Below are positions 1 through 5,299 of a DNA stretch of 9,312 bases, one piece after another. Source of the DNA: Deltaproteobacteria bacterium UBA6967 (GTDB lineage: Bacteria; SAR324; NAC60-12); the NCBI GenBank assembly GCA_002450295.1, contig DJYX01000243.1:3317-12628 (forward strand), in the 5' to 3' direction. The position numbers and the translations under genes were made by a program. Under the pieces are notes generated by a model that saw nothing but the letters and a program-made list of their open reading frames with translations, was not told where the DNA came from and did not search any database. The first letter of the stretch is position 1. Every line of letters begins with the position of its first letter.

Positions 1-6
1 GAAAAG

Positions 7-396
7 ATGGGTTCGATGACCTGTGCTGCGGCAAACAAAGTTCTTCCCACTCAGGGAACTTTACCTAAGTTTGAGGTCGCTGTTCAAGGAAGCGGAACGT
101 TGGCAGGTGTCCAAGTCCAAACAATGTCAACCTACTATGCAGAAATGCGAGCTGATGGTAGCATGTACGGTGAATTGCCGAATTCCGGCATTGTCATGGC
201 AGCGGATGGGGTCGCTACTTTTCGTGCGACTGGATCTGGTGGAATGACCGAAGATGGTGGCTCCAAATTTCGTGGTGCCTGCTACTTCGAAACGACTGCT
301 CCTTCGCTCATGAGCCTAAATGGCAAAGCGATGATTTACGAGTGGGATGTAGATCCAAGCGGAAATGCCAAGTGGGAGATCTGGCACTGGGCTTAA
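7..396 (+). CDS. Uncharacterised conserved-looking protein, 129 aa (5' end near window edge)
   Basis: I do not recognise a named family with certainty. The protein is rich in Gly, Ser and Thr with alternating hydrophobic residues, which suggests an all-beta fold. Segments such as GSGTL (29-32 region), TYYAEMRADGSMYGE (42-56) and SKFRGACYFETT (86-97) have the look of a conserved beta-barrel, and the end is Trp-rich (WEIWHWA). There is no signal peptide or membrane segment. The ATG at 7 follows GAAAAG, which might be part of a ribosome site, but the frame is open to the window edge, so the true start could lie upstream; a second ATG is at 16. It precedes the GYD gene cluster and is separated from it by a strong hairpin. 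Coding status is likely; function unknown. Confidence 0.7.
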   Translation: MGSMTCAAANKVLPTQGTLPKFEVAVQGSGTLAGVQVQTMSTYYAEMRADGSMYGELPNSGIVMAADGVATFRATGSGGMTEDGGSKFRGACYFETTAPSLMSLNGKAMIYEWDVDPSGNAKWEIWHWA

Positions 397-432
397 TTCT
401 AATAAAAAGTTAATAATAACAGTTTTTTAACT

Positions 433-464
433 AGCTCTCACTAATTTTCGTGCTAGTGAGAGCT
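433..464 (+). terminator. Strong 11-bp perfect inverted repeat between genes
   Basis: Left arm AGCTCTCACTA (433-443) and right arm TAGTGAGAGCT (454-464) are perfectly complementary around a 10-base loop. It lies after the stop of the 129-aa gene and ends about 11 bases before the Shine-Dalgarno of the first GYD gene. No T-run follows the right arm; a run of six T lies before the left arm instead. It may therefore be a factor-dependent terminator, an mRNA-stabilising stem or a regulatory leader rather than a classic intrinsic terminator. Confidence 0.5.
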
Positions 465-486
465 CCATCATCCACAAAGGAGTAAT

Positions 487-816
487 ATGAAAATAAAAAT
501 TCTAGGTGTTTATTCAGAAGATGCAGTCAAAGGAATGAAAGATTCGAGCTACGCAGCCCGTGTACAGCAAATCGAAGCGATGGGCTCTCAAATTGATTCC
601 AAGCTGATTGATTGTGATTTTCTAGGCGGAGACTTGGATGTCTGTGTGACGATGGAAGTACCCGATTGGTCAACGGCCCTGGGACTGAAGCAGGTGATTC
701 AGATGTCTGGTGTGTTCGAAGAGATCATGTTCTATCCAGTGGTGGATCTGGACACGATCATCGGGACAATGAATAAGTTTGCTGGGGTTTACAAAGCTCC
801 AGGTAAAGAATCTTAA
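487..816 (+). CDS. GYD domain-containing protein, copy 1 (109 aa)
   Basis: Small soluble protein of the GYD family, a ferredoxin-like alpha/beta fold related to dimeric alpha/beta barrels, whose biochemical role is not established. The family signature region (a strand ending in Gly-x-Asp, then a strand of V/I residues and a conserved PD) is visible as FLGGDLDVCVTMEVPDW at residues 45-61. The C-terminal tail (FAGVYKAPGK, 98-107) matches the tails of the three other GYD proteins here (SAYQAPNK, SGYEAPTK), which marks them as paralogues. The start is well set: AAAGGAG at 476-482 sits four bases before the ATG. It is the most diverged of the four copies and is separated from the others by a DUF3237 gene. 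Confidence 0.85.
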   Translation: MKIKILGVYSEDAVKGMKDSSYAARVQQIEAMGSQIDSKLIDCDFLGGDLDVCVTMEVPDWSTALGLKQVIQMSGVFEEIMFYPVVDLDTIIGTMNKFAGVYKAPGKES

Positions 817-854
817 TACGGATATTCAAATGCAAATTTTTTGATGAGAACCAT

Positions 855-1310
855 ATGAGATTTGAAAAATTGTTAGAGATTTCTTTTGATTTAGTGGGTA
901 ATAACGATTTGGGCATTCTACCAACAGGACATAGGTCATTTTTTGAATTAGGAGGCGGGGTCTTTAGTGGTTTAGAGTTAAATGGAGTTGTTAAACCTAA
1001 AATGAGTGGTGAGTGGGGAACTTTTACAGACACAGGATATGTTATTCCTGATGTTAGATTAACGTTACAAACTGATGATGATGCCCTTATTTATGTTGAA
1101 TACACTGGTAGGATAGAAGTTAATGAAAAAGTCCAAAAGGCTCTAGCTGGTGAAATTTCCTTAGAATACGGAGATAATTATTTTTTTACAAATCCAAGAA
1201 TGCAAACTTCCTCTGAAAAGTACAAATATCTTAATAATATCTTCTGTGTAGCTCAAGGAAAGTTCTCACCAGGAAAAGTTCATTACACGTATTACAAAAT
1301 CGACCACTAA
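855..1310 (+). CDS. DUF3237 domain-containing protein (151 aa)
   Basis: Matches the DUF3237 pattern from memory: an N-terminal strand, a G-x-x-P-x-GHR segment (LGILPTGHRSFF, 19-30), a Gly-rich turn (ELGGGVFSGLELNGVV, 31-46), the DVRLTLQTDDDALIYVEYTGR core (66-86) and a late KYKYLNN motif (122-128). The family forms a small soluble beta-barrel; its function is not known, though members are sometimes found near aromatic or hydrocarbon metabolism genes. Length is normal for the family. The ATG at 855 has only a weak ribosome site (GATGAGAA, 843-850). By eye the gene is clearly more AT-rich than its neighbours (some 60-base blocks near one third G+C), so it may have been inserted between GYD genes at a different time. 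Confidence 0.8.
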   Translation: MRFEKLLEISFDLVGNNDLGILPTGHRSFFELGGGVFSGLELNGVVKPKMSGEWGTFTDTGYVIPDVRLTLQTDDDALIYVEYTGRIEVNEKVQKALAGEISLEYGDNYFFTNPRMQTSSEKYKYLNNIFCVAQGKFSPGKVHYTYYKIDH

Positions 1311-1354
1311 TTATTAAAGTAGCTGTTTAATATCAATTAATTTAGGAGTAGAAA

Positions 1355-1684
1355 ATGTCACTTTATCTTGTTAAAGGAAAATACAGCAACGCAGCGTTCA
1401 AAGGCATGGTGGATAGCCCACAAGATCGAGAAGCTGCTGCACGTAAACTCTTTACTGCAGTCGGGGTCGATATGCAAAGTGTCTATTTCAGTGTGAGTAC
1501 TGCAGAGATTGTAGCGATTGCGGAAGGCAGCGCAGAAAATATGGCAGCCGTGGAGATGGTAACAATGTCCACAGGGACTTTTACCAGCTTCGAAGGAATT
1601 GAGATTATTGATTCCAAGTCGATGACCTCTGCGATGGAAACAGCCAACAAGGTTGTTTCTGCGTACCAGGCACCTAACAAGTAA
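1355..1684 (+). CDS. GYD domain-containing protein, copy 2 (109 aa)
   Basis: GYD-family small soluble protein. The first strand (LYLVKGKYS, 3-11), the helix after it (AAFKGMVDSPQDREAAARKLF, 13-33) and the second strand pair (YFSVSTAEIVAIAEG, 44-58) follow the family layout, but the Gly-x-Asp signature is degenerate: Asp is replaced by Glu51. AGGAG at 1344-1348 is six bases before the ATG. The next gene begins only 11 bases after the stop and is a close paralogue: 53 bases near the 5' end and 52 bases near the 3' end are identical, while the middle is diverged. The two are almost certainly co-transcribed. Function is unknown; homo- or hetero-oligomers between the copies are plausible, since the fold usually dimerises. 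Confidence 0.85.
   Translation: MSLYLVKGKYSNAAFKGMVDSPQDREAAARKLFTAVGVDMQSVYFSVSTAEIVAIAEGSAENMAAVEMVTMSTGTFTSFEGIEIIDSKSMTSAMETANKVVSAYQAPNK
1385..1437 (+). repeat. Repeat A, copy 1 (53 bases, inside GYD copy 2)
   Basis: Identical base for base to 1726-1778. It covers the conserved N-terminal helix of the GYD protein. Codon-level identity across 53 bases, with clear divergence just outside, points to recent duplication or gene conversion. Confidence 0.95.
1608..1659 (+). repeat. Repeat B, copy 1 (52 bases, inside GYD copy 2)
   Basis: Identical base for base to 1949-2000. It encodes the C-terminal helix (DSKSMTSAMETANKVVS) of the GYD protein. The copies are at the same 341-base offset as repeat A, so the whole gene was duplicated in tandem. 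Confidence 0.95.
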
Positions 1685-1686
1685 AT

Positions 1687-1691
1687 GGAGG
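1687..1691 (+). promoter_or_regulatory. Shine-Dalgarno that fixes a GTG start
   Basis: GGAGG lies four bases before GTG 1696. An ATG at 1694-1696 overlaps it but is out of frame and stops after five codons, so GTG is the start. The encoded MALYLARAKY aligns with MSLYLVKGKY of the upstream paralogue. Confidence 0.8.
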
Positions 1692-1695
1692 AAAT

Positions 1696-2025
1696 GTGGC
1701 ACTTTATCTAGCACGAGCAAAATATAGCAACGCAGCGTTCAAAGGCATGGTGGATAGCCCACAAGATCGAGAAGCTGCGGCTCGTAAAATTTTTGAGGCA
1801 GTGGGGATGACGATGCATCAGTGCTACTTCAGCGTAAGTTCTGCTGAATTGATTGCAATTGGTGAAGGCACTCCCGAAAGCCTTGCTTCCATCGAAATGA
1901 TCATCATGGCCACCGGAGCCTGTTCCGAAGTATCTACACTGGAGATTGTTGATTCCAAGTCGATGACCTCTGCGATGGAAACAGCCAACAAGGTTGTTTC
2001 AGCTTATCAAGCACCAAACAAGTAA
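1696..2025 (+). CDS. GYD domain-containing protein, copy 3 (109 aa, GTG start)
   Basis: Paralogue of the gene just upstream with exactly the same length, so the two align without gaps. Residues 11-30 and the last 24 residues are the same in both, whereas the central part (residues 32-85) differs at about half of its positions (for example MHQCYFSVSSAELIAIGEG against MQSVYFSVSTAEIVAIAEG). This places variation in the central strands and helix, the part that would form the domain's pocket. It carries Cys43 and Cys75, absent from copy 2. It uses a GTG start with GGAGG at good spacing. Expression is probably coupled to copy 2 through the 11-base gap. Function unknown. Confidence 0.85.
   Translation: MALYLARAKYSNAAFKGMVDSPQDREAAARKIFEAVGMTMHQCYFSVSSAELIAIGEGTPESLASIEMIIMATGACSEVSTLEIVDSKSMTSAMETANKVVSAYQAPNK
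1726..1778 (+). repeat. Repeat A, copy 2 (53 bases, inside GYD copy 3)
   Basis: Identical to 1385-1437; see that entry. The first mismatch on the left is c/t at 1384/1725 and on the right t/g at 1438/1779. Confidence 0.95.
1949..2000 (+). repeat. Repeat B, copy 2 (52 bases, inside GYD copy 3)
   Basis: Identical to 1608-1659. After this block the two genes differ only at synonymous positions (SAYQAPNK encoded with different codons), so the identity ends abruptly at the DNA level although the protein stays the same. Confidence 0.95.
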
Positions 2026-2029
2026 TGAA

Positions 2030-2059
2030 AACCCAATCGACCTTAGCGACGATTGAGTT
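2030..2059 (+). terminator. Imperfect hairpin between GYD copies 3 and 4
   Basis: CAATCG (2034-2039) pairs with CGATTG (2050-2055) around a 10-base loop. After one C/A mismatch, three more pairs extend the stem to 2030-2059. No T-run follows, so it may be a weak or factor-dependent terminator or an mRNA-processing stem within the operon. Confidence 0.35.
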
Positions 2060-2087
2060 CCGTCTATCAGCATAAACAGGGGGAATG

Positions 2088-2420
2088 ATGTCACTCTACA
2101 TGTACAAAGCAACCTACACCTCAGCATCCATCAAGGCGATGGTGGAGAACCCAACTGACCGATCGGGAATGATTGCCAAGGCCTGTGAAACTTTTGGTGG
2201 CAAGATGCTGCACTTCCTGATGGCTTTTGGGGAAGATGACGCGATCGTGATTTGTGAACTTCCAGATGATGTTGCAGCTGCAGCAATTGCGGCTCAAGTA
2301 GCGGCTTCTGGTGGATGCTCAAGAATCAATACGATCCAACTGCTCTCGGTGGAAGACTGGGTCAAGGCCTGTACAATGGCGCGTGATGTGTCTAGTGGAT
2401 ATGAGGCGCCTACCAAATGA
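2088..2420 (+). CDS. GYD domain-containing protein, copy 4 (110 aa)
   Basis: GYD-family protein with the typical layout: MSLYMYKATYTSASIKAM at the start, then LHFLMAFGEDDAIVICELPDD (residues 42-62), where GEDDAIVI is a good match to the Gly-x-Asp signature and the following PD is conserved. It ends SSGYEAPTK, like the other copies. Two ATGs are in frame (2085 and 2088). AGGGGG at 2078-2083 is too close to the first and four bases from the second, and the second gives a start (MSLY) aligned with copy 2, so 2088 is preferred. Of the four copies this one keeps the signature best and may be closest to the ancestral function, which is unknown. Confidence 0.85.
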   Translation: MSLYMYKATYTSASIKAMVENPTDRSGMIAKACETFGGKMLHFLMAFGEDDAIVICELPDDVAAAAIAAQVAASGGCSRINTIQLLSVEDWVKACTMARDVSSGYEAPTK

Positions 2421-2442
2421 AATAAGACCTAAATTAGTCACA

Positions 2443-2448
2443 AGGAGA
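2443..2448 (+). promoter_or_regulatory. Shine-Dalgarno that supports a TTG start
   Basis: AGGAGA lies four bases before TTG 2453 but 16 bases before the first in-frame ATG (2465). The TTG is therefore the likelier start. Confidence 0.65.
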
Positions 2449-2452
2449 GATC

Positions 2453-2746
2453 TTGTCGAAATATATGAACGTCGTCCGGTTTCGTGTGAAACCGGAATTT
2501 AAAGATGTGATCGTCAGTAAATTTGCTGAATTCGAAAGACCGTCCGGATACCAGATGGGCAGGCTCGTTCAAACAGGTGAATTCACCTATTGTTCTGTAG
2601 GCGAGTGGGACAATCAGGAGTCCCTGATCAATGCACGTCCTGCGATGATCGGCTTTCTCGATAGTGTCCGGCACATGTTGGAGGAGATCAGCCCCGAACT
2701 TGGAGTAACAGACCCTGTCTCGGGTCCCGTAGTGCAGGAGCAATAA
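2453..2746 (+). CDS. Dimeric alpha/beta-barrel (ABM-like) protein, 97 aa, TTG start
   Basis: Small soluble protein with a ferredoxin-like pattern: strand MNVVRFRVKP (5-14), helix FKDVIVSKFAEFE (16-28), strands GRLVQTGEFTYCSVGEWDN (36-54) and helix SLINARPAMIGFLDSVRHMLEEI (57-79). This resembles antibiotic-biosynthesis-monooxygenase-type (ABM) dimeric barrels. The C-terminal GVTDPVSGPVV (84-94) looks like the conserved tail of one uncharacterised subgroup. ABM proteins act as cofactor-free oxygenases, haem degraders or non-enzymatic binders, so no reaction can be assigned. The start at TTG is chosen for its Shine-Dalgarno; starting at ATG 2465 would lose only four residues. It follows GYD copy 4 by 32 bases and shares the same general fold class. 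Confidence 0.75.
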   Translation: MSKYMNVVRFRVKPEFKDVIVSKFAEFERPSGYQMGRLVQTGEFTYCSVGEWDNQESLINARPAMIGFLDSVRHMLEEISPELGVTDPVSGPVVQEQ

Positions 2747-2781
2747 GCAGCCTCCACAACTATTTCATCAAGAAGGAAAAG

Positions 2782-3249
2782 ATGATGGTAATCGCTCATT
2801 TGCTTGGATTCGCGCTGATCTTCATTGCCTGTACGTTTGACTTCATGCGTTTGGCACTGATGCCAAAAAAAATCCAGTATGTCCTCGATATTCCTTCGCT
2901 GATCATTGTTGTCTTGCCCACCATCTACTACACCATCTCGGTGCATGGCTGGAAGAGCTATGGCAATAGCTGGAGAGCCCTGCTGGGCAGTGTCAAGAAC
3001 ATCGACAAAAGCCAATTGGAACCCACCAAGTTGTGTTTGCGAGATCTCGGGAACCTCTCCTTGATCTGGGGAATTCTGGGAACCTTTGTGGGAGCGATCT
3101 TGATGCTTCGTGAGATGGAGAGTGTTCTCAATCAGGATAGTCTCCTACCAGCCATCGCAATTTCGCTGATCACTTTGTTCTACGGAATCATCCTCTACAT
3201 GCTCTGCCTAGTTTCGAAGAGCCGGATTGAGCGAAGGTTGGTGGAGTAA
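2782..3249 (+). CDS. Small MotA/TolQ/ExbB-like inner-membrane protein (155 aa)
   Basis: Four hydrophobic segments are visible, at about residues 3-19, 36-54, 89-109 and 122-144. The segment VLDIPSLIIVVLPTI (34-48) resembles the second membrane helix of MotA, where a D-x-PS-hydrophobic run is typical. LIWGILGTFVGAILMLREME (94-113) and PAIAISLITLFYGIILY (123-139) match the two conserved MotA/TolQ/ExbB helices, including the G-x-x-GT and the AxxLxTxxYG patterns. It lacks the large cytoplasmic loop and C-terminal tail of MotA, and no MotB/ExbD/TolR partner lies nearby, so a proton-channel role is uncertain. AAGGA at 2773-2777 suits the ATGs at 2782 or 2785. It probably ends the transcription unit of the small proteins upstream. 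Confidence 0.75.
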   Translation: MMVIAHLLGFALIFIACTFDFMRLALMPKKIQYVLDIPSLIIVVLPTIYYTISVHGWKSYGNSWRALLGSVKNIDKSQLEPTKLCLRDLGNLSLIWGILGTFVGAILMLREMESVLNQDSLLPAIAISLITLFYGIILYMLCLVSKSRIERRLVE

Positions 3250-3282
3250 GAACGTAGGTAGGTAAAGCAGTCGGGGGCCGGT

Positions 3283-3308
3283 CTTGTACAGTCAAGTTTA
3301 TGTACAAG
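3283..3308 (+). promoter_or_regulatory. Perfect 8-bp inverted repeat, candidate operator
   Basis: CTTGTACA (3283-3290) and TGTACAAG (3301-3308) are exact reverse complements 10 bases apart, giving a centre-to-centre distance of 18 bases. Each arm contains the palindrome TGTACA. The AT-rich-flanked dyad with no T-run after it looks more like a dimer-binding operator than a terminator. Confidence 0.45.
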
Positions 3309-3324
3309 TGATGATCTGTTCTTC

Positions 3325-3349
3325 GTGCGGTTTGCCAATAGAGCCGCAC
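3325..3349 (+). terminator. GC-rich hairpin, possible terminator of the upstream unit
   Basis: GTGCGG (3325-3330) pairs perfectly with CCGCAC (3344-3349), and U-G and U-A pairs can extend the stem inward. No clear T-run follows, so intrinsic termination is uncertain. It lies 76 bases after the MotA-like gene. Confidence 0.4.
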
Positions 3350-3505
3350 ATCAGCTGATAATTCCTCTAATTCTCACTTCACTCAACTCATTCAGTCTGC
3401 TAGAGTTTGCCGCCTAGTATGGCAATTTTGTAGTTTCGTGCACTGAGCTTGAAAAATTTATGGCTGTGCATGCTACTCCTACCAACTTTCTGTCCGAGAT
3501 AACAG

Positions 3506-5188
3506 ATGCCAAATCTATTCATGGAATTCCCACTTCAAGCGCCTGCTGAATTAGCATGGCAATTATGGTCGGATTTCCAGGGCTTAGATCGATATCTTCC
3601 GGTCACGATCCAAGGTGGTACCAATTCTAATGAGATAGGTGCAGTACGAATTTTTGAAATGGATGGCAATGTCATCGTCGAACGACTGGAGAATCTTGAT
3701 CCACTAGAGCGGAAAATGACAATTCTTTCGCTGACTCATTTCCTACCAATTCAAGAACTCATAACCAATGTTATATTGCAGGAGAATGGAAGCACTTCAA
3801 CCTTAAGACTAGAACAAAATTACCAGAGTTGTGCCCTTCCAGAAGATACTACCGAACAAATACTGACAGGGATTGCGCAGACAATGGCAATGGGTCTTGG
3901 GGGTGCTTTGATGATGCTTGAACAGGGCATCGTCTTTGAAGCTGAGGAAGTCCAAGCATTACAAATCAATGAGCCTGCTCCAGATTTTTGTTTACAGGAT
4001 CAATATGGGCTAGAACACTCACTAAAAGATCACTGCGGCAAGTGGTTGTTGTTGGCATTCTATTATGCAGATGAAACCTTCGCTTGAACGGCTCAGATCA
4101 AGGCTCTCGTGCAGAGTCTAAAACAATTCGACAAGCTTAGTGCTCTACCTTTGGGGATCAGCTCAAATACTGTGGAGCAGCACGCTAAATTCGCTGAGAA
4201 CTATGAACTTACTCTCCCACTACTAGCTGATCCAGAACTCCAGTTGATTTCAAAATATACTGGATCAAATCGATTTGGAATGGCCGCTAGGCGTCAGTCT
4301 TTTCTAATCGATCCACAAGGAGTTCTCCGCAAAATATATAACCCAGTCAATGCTTTCACTCATGCAGACGAAGTCCTCTCTGATCTGCAAACCTTGACTG
4401 AGGTGATCGATCAGTTGGGGAGTCTACAGAGAAGACAACGGGAGATGCAGGACAGCATCACGGCAGCTCGCCGGATTCAACAATCCTTATTGCCAGATCT
4501 CTCATCAATTGAAAACAGTTCTGGGCAAATCGCTCTAATGTTTGAACCTCTAGACCAGATTGGGGGTGACTGCTACTGGGTACAGTCCAATTCCACACAG
4601 ACTTGGATGGGACTTTTTGACTGTACAGGACACGGAGTGCCAGGAGCGTTCATCACTATGGTCTTGCTCTCTGGCCTTCAAAGGTTAGGAAACAATCTTA
4701 CTCTCACCTCGCCTGCTCGTTTGCTGGAGCAACTGGATCAATATCTCAGAGAAGTCTTTGAAGCAGAGCAGGATAAGTTCTCCAGTAGTGGTGCGGAAGG
4801 TGTGCTCGTTTGCCTAGATCACCAGCAAAACATGCTGAAAGTTGCCAGTGCGCGAAGGCCACTTTGGGTACAGCAACCTGATGGCGTGATTAAGGAAACC
4901 AAGCCACAGCGTAGAATATTAGGTCAGCCCTCCAAGCTGAAGCAGTGGGAGGAGCAATCGTTCACTCTTTCTTCAGGGAGCCGACTATTCTTGTTTAGTG
5001 ATGGTATTCCGGACGAGGGTAATCCCGAAGGGTTCTCTTTCGGTAAACATCGCCTCAAGTCTATCTTGCAACACCACGAACAAGTATCTCTGGTGGAACT
5101 GACAAACAAAGTAAGGTCTGCTATCCAACTTTGGAGAGAAGAAGCAACTCAACGTGATGACCAGACCTTAATTGCTTGGGAAATATGA
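3506..5188 (+). CDS. Probable selenoprotein: SRPBCC-like / selenocysteine peroxiredoxin / PP2C (SpoIIE) phosphatase fusion, 560 aa with UGA read as Sec194
   Basis: Both halves (3506-4084 and 4088-5185) are in one frame, broken only by UGA 4085-4087. Residues 1-150 look like an SRPBCC (START-type) ligand-binding domain. Residues 152-300 are an AhpC/TSA peroxiredoxin: NEPAPDF and KWLLLAFYYADETFA lead into residue 194, followed by LPLGIS, HAKFAENY, LPLLADPE, RRQSFLIDPQGVLRKIY and HADEVL. The UGA takes the place of the peroxidatic Cys in T-x-x-C (here T191-F-A-U194). A helix (about 302-330) links to a SpoIIE-type PP2C domain with candidate metal aspartates D355 (GGDCYW), D372 (FDCTGHG), D499 (FSDG) and D551/552. 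Inferred role: a peroxide-responsive phosphatase acting on the SiaC protein encoded next. ATG 3506 has a poor ribosome site; ATG 3521 is an alternative. A nonsense mutation, or a separate start at GTG 4109 with AAGG nearby, cannot be fully excluded, but either would cut the peroxiredoxin fold in half. Confidence 0.8.
4085..4087 (+). other. In-frame UGA, probable selenocysteine codon (Sec194)
   Basis: This is the only stop in an otherwise open frame of 561 codons. It sits exactly at the catalytic position of the peroxiredoxin domain, three residues after the conserved Thr (T-F-A-U). Selenocysteine in place of the peroxidatic Cys is established in other bacterial peroxiredoxins (PrxU type). The Pro usual at position -7 is Tyr here. 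Confidence 0.8.
4101..4119 (+). promoter_or_regulatory. Candidate bacterial SECIS hairpin
   Basis: AGGCUCU (4101-4107) pairs with AGAGUCU (4113-4119) over seven pairs, one of them G-U, around the five-base loop CGUGC. The loop begins 20 bases after the UGA and has G as its second base. From memory, bacterial SECIS elements have the apical loop roughly 16-37 bases downstream, with a G in the first two loop positions, so this fits well. It lies inside the coding region, as in bacteria. Confidence 0.7.
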
Positions 5189-5288
5189 AAAAGTCGTAAG
5201 TCCCAACTTTTCTTTGCAACTAGAATTTGCAATTTGTTTCACCCCTACCTACAAGATGCAAAATACAAAATTGAAGTCCCAATCCTTT

Positions 5289-5292
5289 GGAG
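5289..5292 (+). promoter_or_regulatory. Shine-Dalgarno that sets the siaC start
   Basis: GGAG is seven bases before ATG 5300. The frame is open upstream to TTG 5234, but that codon has no ribosome site, and the extra 22 residues are not part of the SiaC family as I know it. Confidence 0.7.
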
Positions 5293-5299
5293 TGATCGT

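Larger units (their letters stand above)
3250..3505 (+). other. 256-base intergenic region before the signalling island
   Basis: No supported gene. It contains two inverted repeats (3283-3308 and 3325-3349, listed separately) and an 8-base palindrome TCAGCTGA at 3351-3358. TTGAAA (3449-3454) could be a -35 element, but no convincing -10 follows, so the promoter of the next gene cannot be placed. The change in gene content across this gap suggests a transcription-unit boundary. Confidence 0.6.

Noticed and set aside
758..1033. Minus-strand open frame of 91 codons
   Set aside because: It overlaps the first GYD gene and the DUF3237 gene, both of which show family motifs; no ribosome site or recognisable motif on the minus strand.
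1358..1720. Minus-strand open frame of 120 codons
   Set aside because: It is the antisense shadow of GYD copy 2 and has a Cys/His-rich composition typical of a reverse-frame artefact.
1385..2000. CRISPR-like or mobile-element repeats
   Set aside because: Only two copies of each block exist, at one fixed offset, inside two homologous coding genes. This is a tandem gene duplication, not an array or insertion sequence.
2614..3015. Minus-strand open frame of 133 codons
   Set aside because: It crosses the end of the ABM-like gene and the start of the membrane-protein gene, both better supported.
3506..5188. Reading the phosphatase gene as two separate genes or as a nonsense pseudogene
   Set aside because: Both parts are in the same frame, the break is a single UGA at the catalytic Cys position, the downstream 358 codons are intact with all motifs kept, and a SECIS-like hairpin follows. 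A separate start at GTG 4109 would leave half a peroxiredoxin domain.
5189..5220. AAAAGT...ACTTTT inverted repeat as terminator after the selenoprotein gene
   Set aside because: The stem is six pairs, almost all A-T, with an 11-base loop and no T-run after it; too weak to support a terminator.
5234..5299. Longer SiaC starting at TTG 5234
   Set aside because: No ribosome site precedes this TTG, while ATG 5300 has GGAG seven bases upstream and gives the usual family length.
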